NCBI GenBank assembly: GCA_028554755.1
Contig: JAPTOF010000014.1
Coordinates: forward strand, 992,001 to 1,056,000
DNA length: 64,000 nucleotides
DNA from: Cordia subcordata
Lineage: Eukaryota; Streptophyta; Magnoliopsida; Boraginales; Cordiaceae
Reading direction: 5' to 3'
Every line of letters starts with the position of its first letter. The stretch's first letter is position 1. Both the position numbers and the translations under genes were made by a program. This document shows, piece after piece, positions 1-11,560 of the stretch. The notes beneath the pieces were generated by a model. It was not told the origin of the DNA. It was given only the letters and a program-made list of their open reading frames with translations, and searched no databases.

Positions 1-329
1 CAAATAGCATCTGATGGGGCAAAAGAAGCAGTTTGGCTTAGGAAATTCATCACTGAGCTTGGGGTCATTCTTAGCTGGACTAGTCAATCTTTAGTGATAC
101 TACTGGTGCCATTACGTAAGTGAAGGAACCTCAATCCCACCAGAAAGCCAAACATGTGCTGAGATGTTACCACCTGATCTGAGAGATTGTAGCTAGAGGT
201 GACGCCATTCTGTAGAATATCGACAATAAAGAGAATTTGGCTGACCCATTCATTAAGGCCTTCAGGATCAAAGAATTCGATTCACGTCAACAGAAGATAA
301 GCATAGGATATAGATCTGACTGGCTTTAG
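1..329 (+). pseudogene. pol: Copia pol, C-terminal RNase H end (partial)
   Basis: The last ~110 codons of a Ty1/Copia polyprotein, cut by the window edge. The first 40 codons read SDGAKEAVWLRKFITELG, the usual start of the last RNase H segment. After a frameshift near 110-120 the next frame gives KEPQSHQKAKHVLRCYHL and then ENLADPFIKAF, the standard Copia C-terminal motifs. The terminal TAG is at 327-329. Besides the frameshift there are in-frame stops near 178-180 and 214-216, so it is dead. It sits immediately upstream of a polypurine tract and LTR, as expected for the end of pol. RNase H would remove the RNA strand during reverse transcription in the virus-like particle. Confidence 0.9.
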
Positions 330-343
330 TCCAAGTGGGAGAT
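330..343 (+). other. Copia polypurine tract (plus-strand primer)
   Basis: The purine-rich stretch AAGTGGGAGAT lies between the pol stop and the LTR start. This is the usual Copia PPT context, priming plus-strand DNA synthesis at the LTR boundary. Confidence 0.75.
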
Positions 344-1989
344 TATTAGGAATTGTGTTGTAAAGTCAGCTATTTATTGTATTTCTAGAATTATTCACAC
401 ATGAGCTATTTTGGCCATTACATCATATCACACCATCTTCTTTTATTTTGATTGTTATATAGTTTCTTAGAACAACTGTATATGATCATGTGAATGAGAC
501 TTGGTTCTGGTTGTTCTTAAATTCAGTTCATAACCAAATGATGGAATTGGTACAAGGACATCAATTCCTTTGGGCAGAGGTTATTATCTTTTACATAGGT
601 TGGTTATCCTCATGACCAATAGGTATTAGGACACCAGTGTGACACATAAGTAGGATGTAGAGACACGCTTACTAGACATGAGTGGCTTGTGAGCATCATA
701 TGATACTTACCCAACTTTCAAAGGATTTCTTGTGGTGCACATGGTTAAAGTATTCCTTTGGACCTGAGTTGCCATAGAGGCGTATGAATTACTCCTAGTA
801 CATTGGTGCTGGACCATCCAAATTTCTAATTTGGTGATGAAGGGTTACTAGGGGCAAGCAAGTGTTGTGAAGTCAATGTGTAGGTTAAGATGGGATTAAT
901 CCACTTCAAGTTTTGAGATAATGATATTCCACCTAGTCTTAATTCATCAAGACTTTGGCCAAAGCTTTCTATGTAATGTCTCACAAGGTTATATTTTGAT
1001 TAGTCATGACAAGGTAGGGACTCAACACGAAATGACTAATTAGGGGTTTGACAATCAATCATGCTCCTACGGTTATTTTGGAATGTCAAGGGTCATAGGG
1101 ATTCGCCTTAGTACACTAGATCATTGATAGTTGTCTTGTAACCATTTACTTGTCCAAACATCAGGAACTATTGCTAAACAGTATCTTCGATTAGTACAAA
1201 GATTGTTCTTGTATTACCAGCTTAAGTTTAAACCTACAGAGTCACGCAAAAGGTTAAGAACTTTATTGATGGATTGACCTATTATTTAATTAAGAATTAA
1301 ATATCCTATTATTTAATTATGAATTAAATAAAGGAATTAATAATTAATATGTTTGACTATTTAATTGAGAATTAAATATTTAACATTAATTATTAGGAGA
1401 TCACGGATTTAATTTTATCTATTTTCTACTAGTGCAAAAAATATGGCATGAATTAAATCTTGAGCTAAATGAGTTAATAGTTAAATAATAATTTAATGCT
1501 AAATTGTGTCTTGGACTTGAGAAGTCCAAAGGCCCTAAAAGGTTTAGGCCTAATTGGGTTAGACGATTGAGCTTGGGATTTGTGAATACCTAACTCATCA
1601 TATTTTATAAAAGCAGAGTTATTGTATGTATCATTAATTTTCTCATCAGTTTTTTATAGAGAAAATTATTCCTTCTCCCCAAAAGAAAAACTCGAGCCTC
1701 CATCATTAGATCTTGCTGCGTAACAAGAGGAAGAAGATTAAGATTTTGCAAGGCTTCTCATCAAGAACAAGCATTCCAGCATCACCAATATCAAGGCATT
1801 TTTCGTGTTCTTCTTGAAATTTTTAATTCTAAGGAGCTTGATCTTGGAAGAATTCATAAAAAAGTTCCATAGAATTTCTTGAGACGATCCCTGTCGTCAA
1901 GCCCTAGACTACAAATTCTCACATGCTTGTGGATGTTTTAACATGGAAAATGCATCACTTGAAATTACTAGAATAATAATAAAAAGCCT
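344..1989 (+). repeat. Copia 3' LTR
   Basis: This LTR starts directly after the PPT with TATTAGGAATTG, apparently a TG-to-TA mutated TGTTAGGAATTG terminus. It is AT-rich, has a TATA box at 1606 and a splice-poor U5 region, and is followed by the reverse-strand element A. The right end is not marked by a clean CA or duplication, so the last tens of bases are uncertain. It is a different family from the solo Copia LTRs at 15187 and 41533. Confidence 0.7.
1606..1613 (+). promoter_or_regulatory. TATA box of Copia LTR
   Basis: TATAAAAG lies about 1.26 kb into the LTR, a typical core promoter that would begin the R region about 30 bp downstream. Confidence 0.5.
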
Positions 1990-2990
1990 TGATCATACAT
2001 GAGTTTTACACCCACAAGCGTACAAATCATTTGTGTATAGCAGATTCCAGTACGGGTATCGTCTCTACAGGGAGGGTACCTTAGTTTGTTCTCTATGTGC
2101 TCGGGTGCCTAAAACCAGCTATTTGCGTGCGTGTGAATATTTAGGATGTGATGGGAGCTTAAAAAAAAAACCTAATTTAAAGAGGAACTATAGGTGCCAA
2201 GCTAAGAAAGGAAACCTAAAAAGAAAGAAGGTGACCTAAGGCGAATCTATTGCAACTAGGCTCTGGCTATGATAATGAATTAGGTCTATATAAGGATTGG
2301 GACTTCCTAGCCTACACAATCCGTGCTTAAAACTTATCTTCTTGGCTGGGTTTAAAGCCAAGGATTGACATTGAAACACTACGTGACGTTAAGGGTCGAT
2401 TAACTAACACTAACATGGGTGAGGGATACTCTTGTCTAGGTCAACTTATCCACTTGGTTGGGTTTAAAGCCAATGACTAGCACTTAAACTCGACTAAGCA
2501 AAGCATGCAAAGCCATGAATTAAGCACAATCACATTACCCATATAAGTCGCTAAAAGCATTTGAAGCACAAATAACAAATGCAAGTTCACTTAGGTATTT
2601 TAACAAACACAGAGGCATGCTTGATTTTCAATACGTACACATATTGAATCACACCATGAATTTTATGTAAACAAACATGTATTAAGAGCTAAAGATACAC
2701 ACAAATCCTTTATTCAAAGCCCTAATCTAATATACACCATCAATCAATCCTAGATCTAACTCAATTATAAAGCATATTTATAAGAATAAGAAAAGCAATA
2801 AGGAACTCTCCTTCAAACCCTTGCTCAAATCCAAATCAAAACCCTTTGATCTCTTGTTACAAACTTTAATCCTAGCTTGGTATGGGGTTTAGATGGTGGT
2901 TTTGGGTATTTAGTGAAGTGGGAAAAGGGTTAGGGTTAATGGGGTTTGAAGAAAATTAGGTTCATGCCCTCAAAATGAGTCAAAAACCCC

Positions 2991-2998
2991 TAAATATA
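2991..2998 (-). promoter_or_regulatory. TATA-like box, copy A 3' LTR
   Basis: Reverse-strand TATATTTA followed by GG. The same box occurs in both repeat units of the 5' LTR near 8593 and 8785. Confidence 0.45.
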
Positions 2999-3102
2999 GA
3001 CTTTTCACTGAAAGGTTGGTCGCCAGTTCGGTCTCCCAGTGTAAATTTAAGTGATTCTGGCCAAAATCATCAAGCTCTATAATCTAGGCCAGAAGTAGGG
3101 CC

Positions 3103-3114
3103 GGTCGGCCGACC
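3103..3114 (-). promoter_or_regulatory. U3 palindrome GGTCGGCCGACC
   Basis: A perfect 12-bp palindrome and the only GC-rich island in this LTR, about 100 bp upstream of the TATA-like box. Equivalent dyads are found at the same place in the other Athila LTRs here. Confidence 0.5.
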
Positions 3115-3660
3115 TTAGGCAGGGGTGTGATCGGCTTTCAGCAGTTTTGCTCATAACTTGCTCATTTTGGCTCTGATTCGCACAGTTTTTTTCTACTACT
3201 TCGTATTGCTTTCAGGGATCTCCCAAGCCATTTTTCTCCATCTTTCCATGCCCATAAATATCTCCAAATCTCTACATCTTCAACCAAGCTCAATTTCTTC
3301 TTTTGAAACACCACATCCCTACTCGTGCTCGGTTGCATCGCTCTTCGTCAAGAGCTTTCAAATGGGATTTTCTTTATTTTTCCTCCTCCAAATCAACCCT
3401 ATCTTGACTCCTTGATTAAAGCATCATGATTTTAAGCCCAATTCCTTCTCCCAAAATGCACCTAAAAACAAAATAAGGCACTTAATGTAGCATTTATGCG
3501 TTTTAACACATTAGTGTAGCATTTATGCATTTAAACACCTATATGCACAAATATGACTACAAGTGCACAAATGCAACTCGAAGTACACTTAATTATGCTC
3601 AAAACACCATAAAAGTGTATGCAAACAATATATATAAACATACACAAATTCCACACATCA

Positions 3661-5230
3661 ACATCACCAAACCTTTATCTTCCTTATCCTCGAGCAAGCC
3701 TAAACCAAAGTCTATCCTCATGCTTATCAAAAAGTTGCTGGTTGTATTGACTTGCTATCTTTTTGCCTCTAAGGGAGTATAAGGGGTCATTCCTTTGTGT
3801 AAGGGCTTCCTTAGCCTTTTTGGATCCTCCTCTCAATCACAAAGGGTCTCGTACCTCTCGGGAACTTACCAAGTAGCTAGAACCACCACAAACTTAAGAT
3901 TCCAACTCACGCACCCAGGATGTTGACACTTCATGCCCTATCAACTAACATGGCCTCTCAACATGCACTTAGCCCCAAAGATACAAGGAAGAGAAGAATA
4001 CATCACAATGGCCTACAATTGACGTAAAAGCCTTTTTCACAATATAATGAAATAACAAAAGGGAACACTTGTGGCAAATTGACATTGTGTCACTTGACAC
4101 TTATTCACAACTTCAATTTTTGAACTTTTTGGTGCCTTTTTGGCTTTTTCTCATTTTCTCCTTTTTCTTTGCATTTTTTTTTGCATTTTTTTTAAATACG
4201 TAATACAAAACAAAAAGGAAAGAAAAAGACAAGGTTAAGGCACACTAAATGAACCAATCAAGGAAGGGGTACTTATATCAACATCCCTTAAAAACACTTT
4301 TTTCAACCAAGTTGTGGGAAAACTACAAGGTGCATTCTTAGAAGTGTTCACTCCCTACAGTTTTCAACAAAATTCTCTTCAATGTCTAGGTCATATCCCA
4401 TACTCTATTCACTCTCAAAATACACCCTTATCTTCTCCAACCAATTAAGTCAATAGCAAAAGCTAACTCTCCAAGCAACATAGAGATAAACCAACTCAAA
4501 ACATGCAAAAAAATAAAAAAAATTGAACACATTTTGAGCAAAAACAAGGCATTCTATGCAAATCTACCCCAAGCATGATATAAACAATAAAGGAACAGCC
4601 ACACCCCCCAAGCCTAAACTTTTCTTGTCCTCAAGCAAATAGCACAAAACCACACGACAAGCAATCAACATGAAACACATATTGGGAATTTGGAAAGGAT
4701 AGATAGGGACGAGTAAAGAATGGACAAATACAACTTTGTTTCCATGTAGTCTGCAAATGGCAAAGATAATCCACTGATTTACTTCTCAGCTCCTTAGTAG
4801 AAAGCACTAATACTCAAAAAGCAAAAAAGAAATTGGTAGTCAATGCAGTGCAAGTCCACATTGACATTTCAAAAAGATAAACAAGGATGTGTGCAAGGTG
4901 TATAGAATTAATGTGCAAATGATGGAATAGAGCAACAACAAATAAAGGAGCAAAAATATAACCTACTAAGAATACAAACAAAGTATAACCTGACTACTAA
5001 AAGACAAAAAACAACCAAGGCAAACAAAAGCAATCCAATCTACTATATACGAAGTAAGAATAAGTAAAAGAAAACCAATCTACTATATACAAAAGCAAAG
5101 GCAAGTAACATACAAGAAGAATAAGAAAAATATAAACAAACCTAGGGTGCCTCCTAGTAGCGCTTGGTTTAACGCCCCCAGCCGGGTGCTGATATTAAAG
5201 TAACACGTGTTTAAAGTTGCATGGCACAAA
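3661..5230 (-). other. Copy A 3' spacer (non-coding)
   Basis: Non-coding stretch between the ORF and the 3' LTR, homologous to 33494-34906 of copy E and to the spacers of B, C1, C2 and D. Shared landmarks in reverse order are the 'TAGGAGGCACCC' segment near 5150-5160, the stem-loop TTTGCTTGAGGACAAGAAA (4621-4639) followed by the PPT-like TTTAGGCTTGGGGGG, a purine-rich tract (about 4120-4230), the inverted repeat TGACA-CAA-TGTCA (4080-4092), and a degenerate second stem-loop plus PPT next to the LTR. No ORF with recognisable domains. Confidence 0.7.
4621..4639 (-). other. Conserved stem-loop upstream of internal PPT, copy A
   Basis: Reverse-strand TTTGCTTGAGGACAAGAAA. In copies B and C2 the same element is a perfect 7-bp stem with a 6-nt loop (TTTGCTT/AAGCAAA); here the 3' arm has decayed. 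A G-run lies about 12 nt downstream. Confidence 0.55.
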
Positions 5231-5389
5231 TTGCTAGATAATCATTAAAGCATAGAAGGTAGAAGGAAAAGGGTCATCTACTAAGGGTTGGGGCAATGAA
5301 TACACGGTGTACCCTTTTCTAGATCCTACCTCAAAATATCAAATGAATATATATGCGCAAGTCTCAAATGAAGCATGCTCAAATGTAAA

Positions 5390-7214
5390 AGATCATGTCC
5401 TGCTTGCTCTTTAGTTAGCTACCCCATGGCCTGTTTCTCATAATCACAGGCTAGGAACACACTTTCCCCATGAGTCAAAGATAGGTCTAATGCATGCAAT
5501 GTAAGAGGAGTGTTTCCTAGGCCTAAGTGAAAGTGCTCTATGCAAGAAGGCATGAACATGAGCTCTAAAGAGAGAGACTCAATGGAATGGGAAAGAAGAG
5601 TAGGAACGACATTTGAAGAAGGAGGGTCAAGGATAAAGGGATTTGTAGTGCTACACTCTTCTTTTCCACAAGATATAACTTTATCAAGCCTGAGTCACTT
5701 TAACTCTACACATGGGGTGGACTCGATCTTAATTGGCTCACTCATACTAAAGGAAGGTTCATGATCATCAAGTAAATGCTTAACCTTACCAATACCCTAG
5801 CGGAGAGGGTCGAAGAAGGTATCAACAATAATTCATCAAACACACCCAAAGACCTATAAATTGCAATTTCAAGCTCATCAATTTCTTCCTTAAGTGTCTT
5901 CTTGAAGTGGCTATTCTCTTCAATACTACAATCTTTAACTCTATGGGACTTATCATGTAAAAACTCTGAAATTGATGCTTTACTCTCCCTAATAGAGAAA
6001 TCTAAACCCACACTAGCTAAGATCTCATCAAATGCTTCCACAAATTCATCGCTAATGGTCGTCATCTTCTCATCATGCTCTTCACAAGGGGTAGGCACAA
6101 ATGGAGGGGATACAAGAGACCCAAAAGATTCCTCATTGTGTATGCATGAATGCTCAAAGGAAGAATGGGCACTATACTCCCTAAATGCTGACTCAAAATG
6201 CAATTGGGTACTATTGACATGAGACTTAACCTCTATGTGTATGGGAAATGTGAGAAGAGAGGAAAGAATATGCTCACGTGACTCAATGGGCGGCGATGAA
6301 AGAATAGGATGATAGGGTACCACTTCCTCTAAAACATGGCTAGAGGAGTCATCAAGAACCAAATTACTATCAGAGTCACTCTCATCCTCACTGCAAGTTG
6401 TGATCTCTCCATCTACCTCTCTTTCTAATTTCCTTTCCAATATATCATCACGTTCACCAATATGTCTTTCATCTCTAGGTCTCTCCCCTATCTTTTCAAT
6501 CTAGTCTAAAGGTATCTCAAGACTTCTAACCATAGGTTACTAACTCTCAATCTCTCTCTTTAAGCACTCACCTAGAGAGTCAACTTGTTACATCATGCTA
6601 TCTAGTCTTTCTCAATTAGATTAGAGGACAGATACGAGATAGGCAATCTTTTCATCTTGTGAAAAAGACCTAAAAGAAGAAGGTTCAAACGAGTGGAAAT
6701 AGTAATCATATTTAAAATCATTTTGTGCACAACAATAAAAAACTCAGGAGAGGAATGGGTGGGAAAGAAAGTGTTGGAGGTAGACAATCAAAAATAGATA
6801 ATGAATGAAATAAAGAATCATCTTGACCCCATAATGAAAATGCATGATATTGCTCCCTAGAATCATGATGATAAGATGTTGATGCATGCATGTGCACATG
6901 ATTGCTAAGGGCATAGGGCATTGCATGCAATCGGGATAAGGGTTGAAGGTTGGACAAGAACTGGAATCGTGATCACGTCTTCGACATAGATTGGAATAAT
7001 AAGAATATGCTTCCCTATAGTCATGATTTCTATGTGAAGATACATGAAATGATACATGACTATTGTGGTCATAATTAGCACTAGCCCTAGATTGGGGATT
7101 TTCATCGGCATAAAAGACAACTGGATACTCATAACTTCCACACGCCTTGGGAACATGTTCGGGTGGTAGGGAAGAGGATACTAGTGACCACCACGAAGCA
7201 TGAGGATCTATCAT
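5390..7214 (-). pseudogene. ORF of unknown function, copy A (family 'ORF-N')
   Basis: The sole ORF of copy A, read from the ATG at 7214. The N-terminus MIDPHASWWSLVSSSL is shared with copy B (17131). A His/Tyr/Ser-rich segment follows, then an acidic central part (CSEDESDSDS, VLEEVVPYHP), a FE-x(2)-C-[IL]-H-[ND]-E block, a Glu/Leu-rich helix (EEIDELEIAIYRSLGVFDE) and a C-terminal block near 5390-5540 reading HALDLSLTHG. Frameshifts near 6850 and 6600 and stops before the C-terminal block break the frame. No gag, zinc knuckle, protease or RT motif, signal peptide or clear membrane segment is seen. The same motifs recur in B, C2 and D, so it was probably a real protein, perhaps a particle or RNA-binding accessory protein, but no function can be assigned. 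Confidence 0.6.
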
Positions 7215-7251
7215 ATTTAATGAATCACAAGCAAAACCTCTTCACAATTCA

Positions 7252-7273
7252 AATATATATATATATATATATT
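7252..7273. repeat. AT-rich microsatellite and T-tract
   Basis: An (AT)n run followed by T-rich tracts to about 7330, in the leader of copy A between the ORF start and the PBS. Confidence 0.7.
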
Positions 7274-7425
7274 TTTTTTTTTTAAAAATTTCAATTTTTT
7301 TTTGGATTTTTGAGATTTTTTTATTTTTTTTGTAGTTTTCGAATAATGGAAAGCAAGTAAAGATAGAGAACACGTAAGTAACTAAACACAAACACAAAAG
7401 CACTCAAAAGAACCAATATCATGCC

Positions 7426-7443
7426 TTCCCGGCAACGGCGCTA
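7426..7443 (-). other. PBS of copy A (tRNA-Asp type)
   Basis: Reverse-strand TAGCGCCGTTGCCGGGAA differs by two bases from the perfect tRNA-Asp(GUC) complement TGGCGCCGTTGCCGGGGA seen in copy E. Both differences are G-to-A. It lies 6 nt inside the 5' LTR, so it primed minus-strand synthesis. Confidence 0.85.
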
Positions 7444-7449
7444 GAAACT

Positions 7450-9440
7450 TAATCGTGCTCGAGTTTTCTACCCGTAAGCGTACGGATCGTTTATGGTATA
7501 ACAGATTCGAGTGCGGGTATCATCTCCACAGGGAGGCTACCTTAGTTTGGTCTCTATGTGCTTGGGTGCCTAAAACTAGCTATGTATGTGTGTGTGTGAA
7601 TATTTAAGATTGAAGGGAGCTTAAGAAAAGAGAAAGTAAACCTAATCTAAGGAGGAACTATAGGTTCCAAGCTAAGGAAAGAAACCTAACAAGGAAGAAG
7701 GGAACCTAAGGCAATTGCGTTGCAACTAGGCTCGGGCTATGATAATGAATTAGGTCTATCTAAGGCTTGGGACATCTATTGTCATTGTGTTGACTGAGGG
7801 TCTCTTATCCAATAGTAGTTGTCTAACACGTTAGTTGGGTTTAAAGCTAAGGGTTAATCCTTCCTAGCCTACACAATCTTTGCCTAGAACTTATCCTCTT
7901 GGTTGGGTTTAAAGCCAAGGACTGGCACCTAAACACTACGTGACGTTAATGCTCAATTAACCAACACTAACATGGGCGAGAGATACTCTAGTCTATGTTA
8001 ACTTAACCTCTTGGCTGGGTTTAAAGCCAAGGATTAGCACCTAAACTCGACTACACAAAACATGTAACCTATTAGCTGGACTTAAAGCTACAGCTAACTC
8101 TACTAAGCAAAGCCATGAATTAAGCACAATCACATTACCCATATAAGTATCCAAAAGCATTTGAAGCACAAATATCACATGCAAGTTCACTTAGGCATTT
8201 TAACAAACATATAGACATGCTTGATTTTCAATACATACACATATTGAATCATGCCATGAATTTAATGTAATCAAACATGTATTAAGAGCCAAAGATACAC
8301 ACAAATCCTTTATTCAAAGCCTTAATTTAATATACAACATCAATCAATCCTATATTTAACTCAATTACAAAGCATATTTACAAGAATAAAAAAAGGAATA
8401 AGGAACTCCCCTTGAAACCCTTGCTCAAATCCAAATCAAAACCCTTTGATCTCTTGTTACAACCTTTATTCCTAGCTTGGTATAGGGTTTAGATGGTGGT
8501 TTTGGGTGTTTATTGAAGTGGGAACTGGGTTAAGGTTAATGGGGTTTGAAGAAAATTAGGTTCCTCCCCTCAAAATGAGTCAAAAACTCCTAAATATAGA
8601 CTTTTTGATGCAAAAGCCGGTCGCAAGGTCGGTCTCCCTGTCTAAATTTAAGTGAGTCTAGCCAAAATTGTCAAGCTTTGTTATCTAGGTCAGAAGTAGG
8701 GCCAGTCGGCCAACCCTAGGAAAGGGTGCGATTGGCTTTGAAGAAAATTAGGTTCCTCCCCTCAAAATGAGTCAAAAACTCCTAAATACAGACTTTTTGA
8801 TGCAAAAGTCAGTCGCAGGGTCGGTCTCCCAGTCTAAATTTAAGTGAGTCTAGCCAAAATCATCGAGCTTTGTTATCTAAGTCAGAAGCATGGCCAGTCA
8901 GCCGACCCTAGGTAAGGGTGTGATTGACTTTCAGTAGTTTTGCTCAAAACTTGCTCATTTTGGCTCCGGTTCATGCACAGTTTTTTTTCTATGGCTTTGT
9001 ATTGCTTTCAAGGATCTCCCAACCCATTGTTCTTCATCTTTACATTCCCATAAATTTGCTACAAACTTTGTTCATGCTCTCTACATCTTCAACCAAGCTC
9101 AATTTCTTCTTCCGGAACACATATCCCTGCTTGTGCTCAGTTGCATCATTCTTAGTTGAGAGCTTTCAAATGGGATATTCTTTATTTCTTCTTCTCCAAA
9201 GCAACCCTAGTTTGGCTTCTTGATTAAAGAATTATCATTTTAAGCTCAAGTCCTTCTCCCAAAATGCATCTAAAGCACAAAATAAGGCACTTCGTGTAGC
9301 ATTTATGCGTTTTAACACCTATATGCACAACTATGACTACAAGGGCACAAATGCAACACTAAATAAACTCAATTATGCTCAAAACACCATAAAAGTCTAT
9401 GCAAACAATATATATAAACATACATAAATCCCGTACATCA
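7450..9440 (-). repeat. Copy A 5' LTR
   Basis: Reverse-strand LTR of 1991 bp, TGATGTACGG at 9440 to CGATTA at 7450 (the terminal CA mutated to TA). It carries a 192-bp tandem duplication of U3 (8545-8928) not present in the 3' LTR. U5 keeps the repeated phrase GGCTTTAAACCCAGCC-like (reverse here), a hallmark of all Athila LTRs in this window. Confidence 0.85.
8545..8928 (-). repeat. 192-bp tandem duplication in U3 (2 units)
   Basis: Unit 1 is 8545-8736 and unit 2 is 8737-8928. Both open with TTTGAAGAAAATTAGGTTCC and include the TATA-like box and a decayed copy of the GGTCGGCCGACC dyad. Unit identity is high by eye. The 3' LTR of the same element holds only one unit. Confidence 0.85.
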
Positions 9441-10310
9441 AGCTCAAACTCAATTGTACCTTTCAAGTAACACAGAATTCTTCTAACTAGTTTCATGTAA
9501 GTACGAGTAGGTTCTTCCATGAAACGACTCACTATTCCAACCGTAAAAATGATGTCAAGCCTTGTACAAGTCAAATATCTTAAACTTCCCATGAGACTTC
9601 TGGAAAGAGTGAAATTTATCTTTTTCCTGTTGTCAAATCTTGACAACTTCATTCCAGCTTCCATGGGTGTGTTTTCAAGATTACAATCGAACATCTTAAA
9701 CTTCTTTAGTGCCTGTTTCACATAAGTTTATAGAGAGATAAAAACATGTTCCTTTATGTGCTTCAGTTTTAGGCCCAAGTAGTGTGACATGAACCCTATG
9801 TTAGTCATATGAAACTCAAGTGACATAGCTTTCTTGAAAGCTTCAAACTAACTTGGATTGTTACTAACAGGCACAAGAACATCCACATAAAGACAAACAA
9901 GCAAAATATATTCATTACTATGCTTTAAAATAAAAAGCATATTCATGTAGACAGCAAACAAGCCATTTTATTAAAAATACTTGTTGATTTGGCTGTTCCA
10001 CACCTTTACCCCTTGCTTCAATCGATAATGCTTTCTTCAACCTCAAAACTTTATCTTCATGGCTTTTGACCATGTATCTTAACAACTGTTCAACACATAC
10101 CTCATTTTTTAGATAGCTAGTTAAGAAGGCTGACTTGGTGTGAAGTTGATAAATCTTTGATTTCATTTGAGCTACCAAATTTCATGGGAGCGACATGTAC
10201 AAAAACCTTGTCATAATCGATTCTATGTTTTTGCTTGTAGCCTTTAGCAACAAGTCTTGCTTTGTGTCTCTCTACTTCTCCCTTGGCATCCTTTTTTGTC
10301 TTATACACCC
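9441..10310 (-). pseudogene. pol: Copia reverse transcriptase relic
   Basis: Reverse-strand RT of a Ty1/Copia element, truncated at 9440 by element A. The N-terminal RT block reads [19 protein letters not shown] and AKGYKQKH (about 10308-10210). [11 protein letters not shown] corresponds to the usual xxQLDVKSAFL block, with the catalytic Asp changed to His, then VKSHEDKVLRLKKAL. A later frame (9721-9441) holds the thumb and connection region (MGSLRYLTCTRLDI, YMKLVRRILCYLKGT). The YVDD box is not intact, and several frameshifts and stops lie between the segments (around 9730-9920). Non-functional. Confidence 0.85.
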
Positions 10311-10955
10311 ATTTGACTCCAATAGCTTCATAACCCTTCGAAAGTGTTGTTAATTCTCAAGTATTATTTTTCTCAACGTTTTTGGTCTCTTCATCCATGG
10401 CTTGTCTCCACATTTTGTTTTTCATGGCTTTATCAAAACTTAATGGTTCACTATCCACAAGAAGACAATAAAAATCATTAGAATCAAGAGTTGCCTTCTT
10501 AGATTCTTCATAAATGTCCCTTAAACTTCTTGTTCTCTTCTTGTTCCGTTTGGCCTTTTACTTAAATTTTCTTCATTAATTGGAGAAGTAGGTGAAGAAG
10601 GTCGAGTTGCATCTTGCATAGGCAACCTAATTTCTTGATTTTCTTCATCTCCAAAATATGAAAGAAAATCATACACGTTTTCTTCTTGGGTCTTCCAATT
10701 TCATGCCACTTCTTTATGAAATTCAACATCTTGACTTAGCATAACTTTGTCTTTGCTTGGATTATGCAACTTGTAACCTTTGGATCTTGAGTCATAGCCA
10801 AAGAAAACATGCTTGACACTTCGATCATCAAGTTTGGACCTTTCTTGTTGTGGCACATGAACATGAGCAATATTGCCAAAGATTCTTAAATGCTTGACAC
10901 TTGGATTTTTTCCATTCCATGCTTATCAGGAAGTTTGATCTTTTACATTCTTTAT
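10311..10955 (-). pseudogene. pol: Copia integrase C-terminus and IN-RT linker relic
   Basis: Reverse-strand low-complexity linker between integrase and RT with many stops. Fragments such as KRKGRTILNMARCMLK just upstream and an RT-type start just downstream place it. Glu/Lys-rich pieces are typical of this variable linker. No catalytic motif. Confidence 0.5.
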
Positions 10956-11560
10956 GGGAAAGCAACTGGACAAATAAATTGCACAAAAATAACTCCATTC
11001 CAAAATTCCTTGGGCATATTTTTAGCTTTCAACATACATCTAGCCATGTTAAGAATGGTTCTACCTTTTCTTTTTAGTATTCCATCTTGTTATGGTGATC
11101 TCGGTACAGTTAAAGGATGATGAATTTCATAAGATTGACAAAATTCATTATATTCTTTACAAGTCGATTTGCATCCTCTATTAGACCTTAAAGTATTTAT
11201 CTCATGGCTACTCTTTTTTTATAAGAACTTTGAAATTTTTAAATGCATGGGTTTTGCTTCAACAAATAAACCTAAGTCTTCCTACTATAGTCATTTATAA
11301 AGACCAAGCAGTATTTATTATTATCGAATAATGGTGGATTGATAGGTCTACATACATCAATATGAATAAGTTGGAGTGGCTTGGTTGCTCTTGTTGATGT
11401 CTTCTTTGGAAAACTTTTTTCTTGCATGCTTGTCAAGAAACAAGCTTCATACAAATTGATTGAGATAGTTGATTGGAGGAACCCCATACACCATTTCTTT
11501 TCTCCCAAAGCTTTAAGCTTTTCAAAATTTAAATGTCCAAATCTCATATGCCAACACCAT
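10956..11560 (-). pseudogene. pol: Copia GAG-pre-integrase and integrase core relic
   Basis: Reverse strand. The zinc-binding region begins MRFGHLNFEKLKALGEKK (11547). One of the paired Cys appears replaced (INLYEACFL, where CxxC is usual). The core begins LQLIHIDVCRPI, which keeps the first catalytic Asp, then YSRKT. Further on, RSNRG replaces the usual RSDRGG and LKRKGRT replaces the usual xERKNRT, so the second Asp and the Glu of the DDE triad are both lost, each explicable by one G-to-A change on the coding strand. Stops separate the blocks. Same element as the neighbouring RT and gag. Confidence 0.85.

Larger units (their letters stand above)
1990..3660 (-). repeat. Copy A 3' LTR
   Basis: Reverse-strand LTR of 1671 bp. 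It starts TGATGTGTGG at 3660 and ends GATCA at 1990. Its TATA-like box (TATATTTA) is at 2991-2998. Just upstream in transcription order is the perfect 12-bp palindrome GGTCGGCCGACC (3103-3114). It is about 320 bp shorter than the 5' LTR because it lacks a 192-bp tandem duplication and a further ~100-bp U5 stretch. Confidence 0.85.
1990..9440 (-). mobile_element. Non-autonomous Athila-like LTR retrotransposon, copy A
   Basis: A complete reverse-strand element: 5' LTR 7450-9440, tRNA-Asp-type PBS 7426-7443, one ORF of unknown function (about 7214-5390), a non-coding 3' spacer and 3' LTR 1990-3660. No gag, protease, RT, RNase H or integrase is present. Its spacer, LTR termini (TGATG...CA) and PBS match those of autonomous copy E, which suggests E-type elements supply its proteins. 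The flanking 5-mers (AGCCT at 1985-1989, AGCTC at 9441-9445) do not match, and the flanks come from two Copia elements of opposite orientation, so the locus was rearranged after or during insertion. Confidence 0.8.

Noticed and set aside
2925..2945. Telomere-like TTAGGGTTAGGG
   Set aside because: Only two units, and it recurs as part of Athila LTR sequence; not a telomeric array.
1990..9440. Target-site duplication for copy A (AGCCT/AGCTC)
   Set aside because: Two of five bases differ and the flanks belong to different Copia elements; not supportable.
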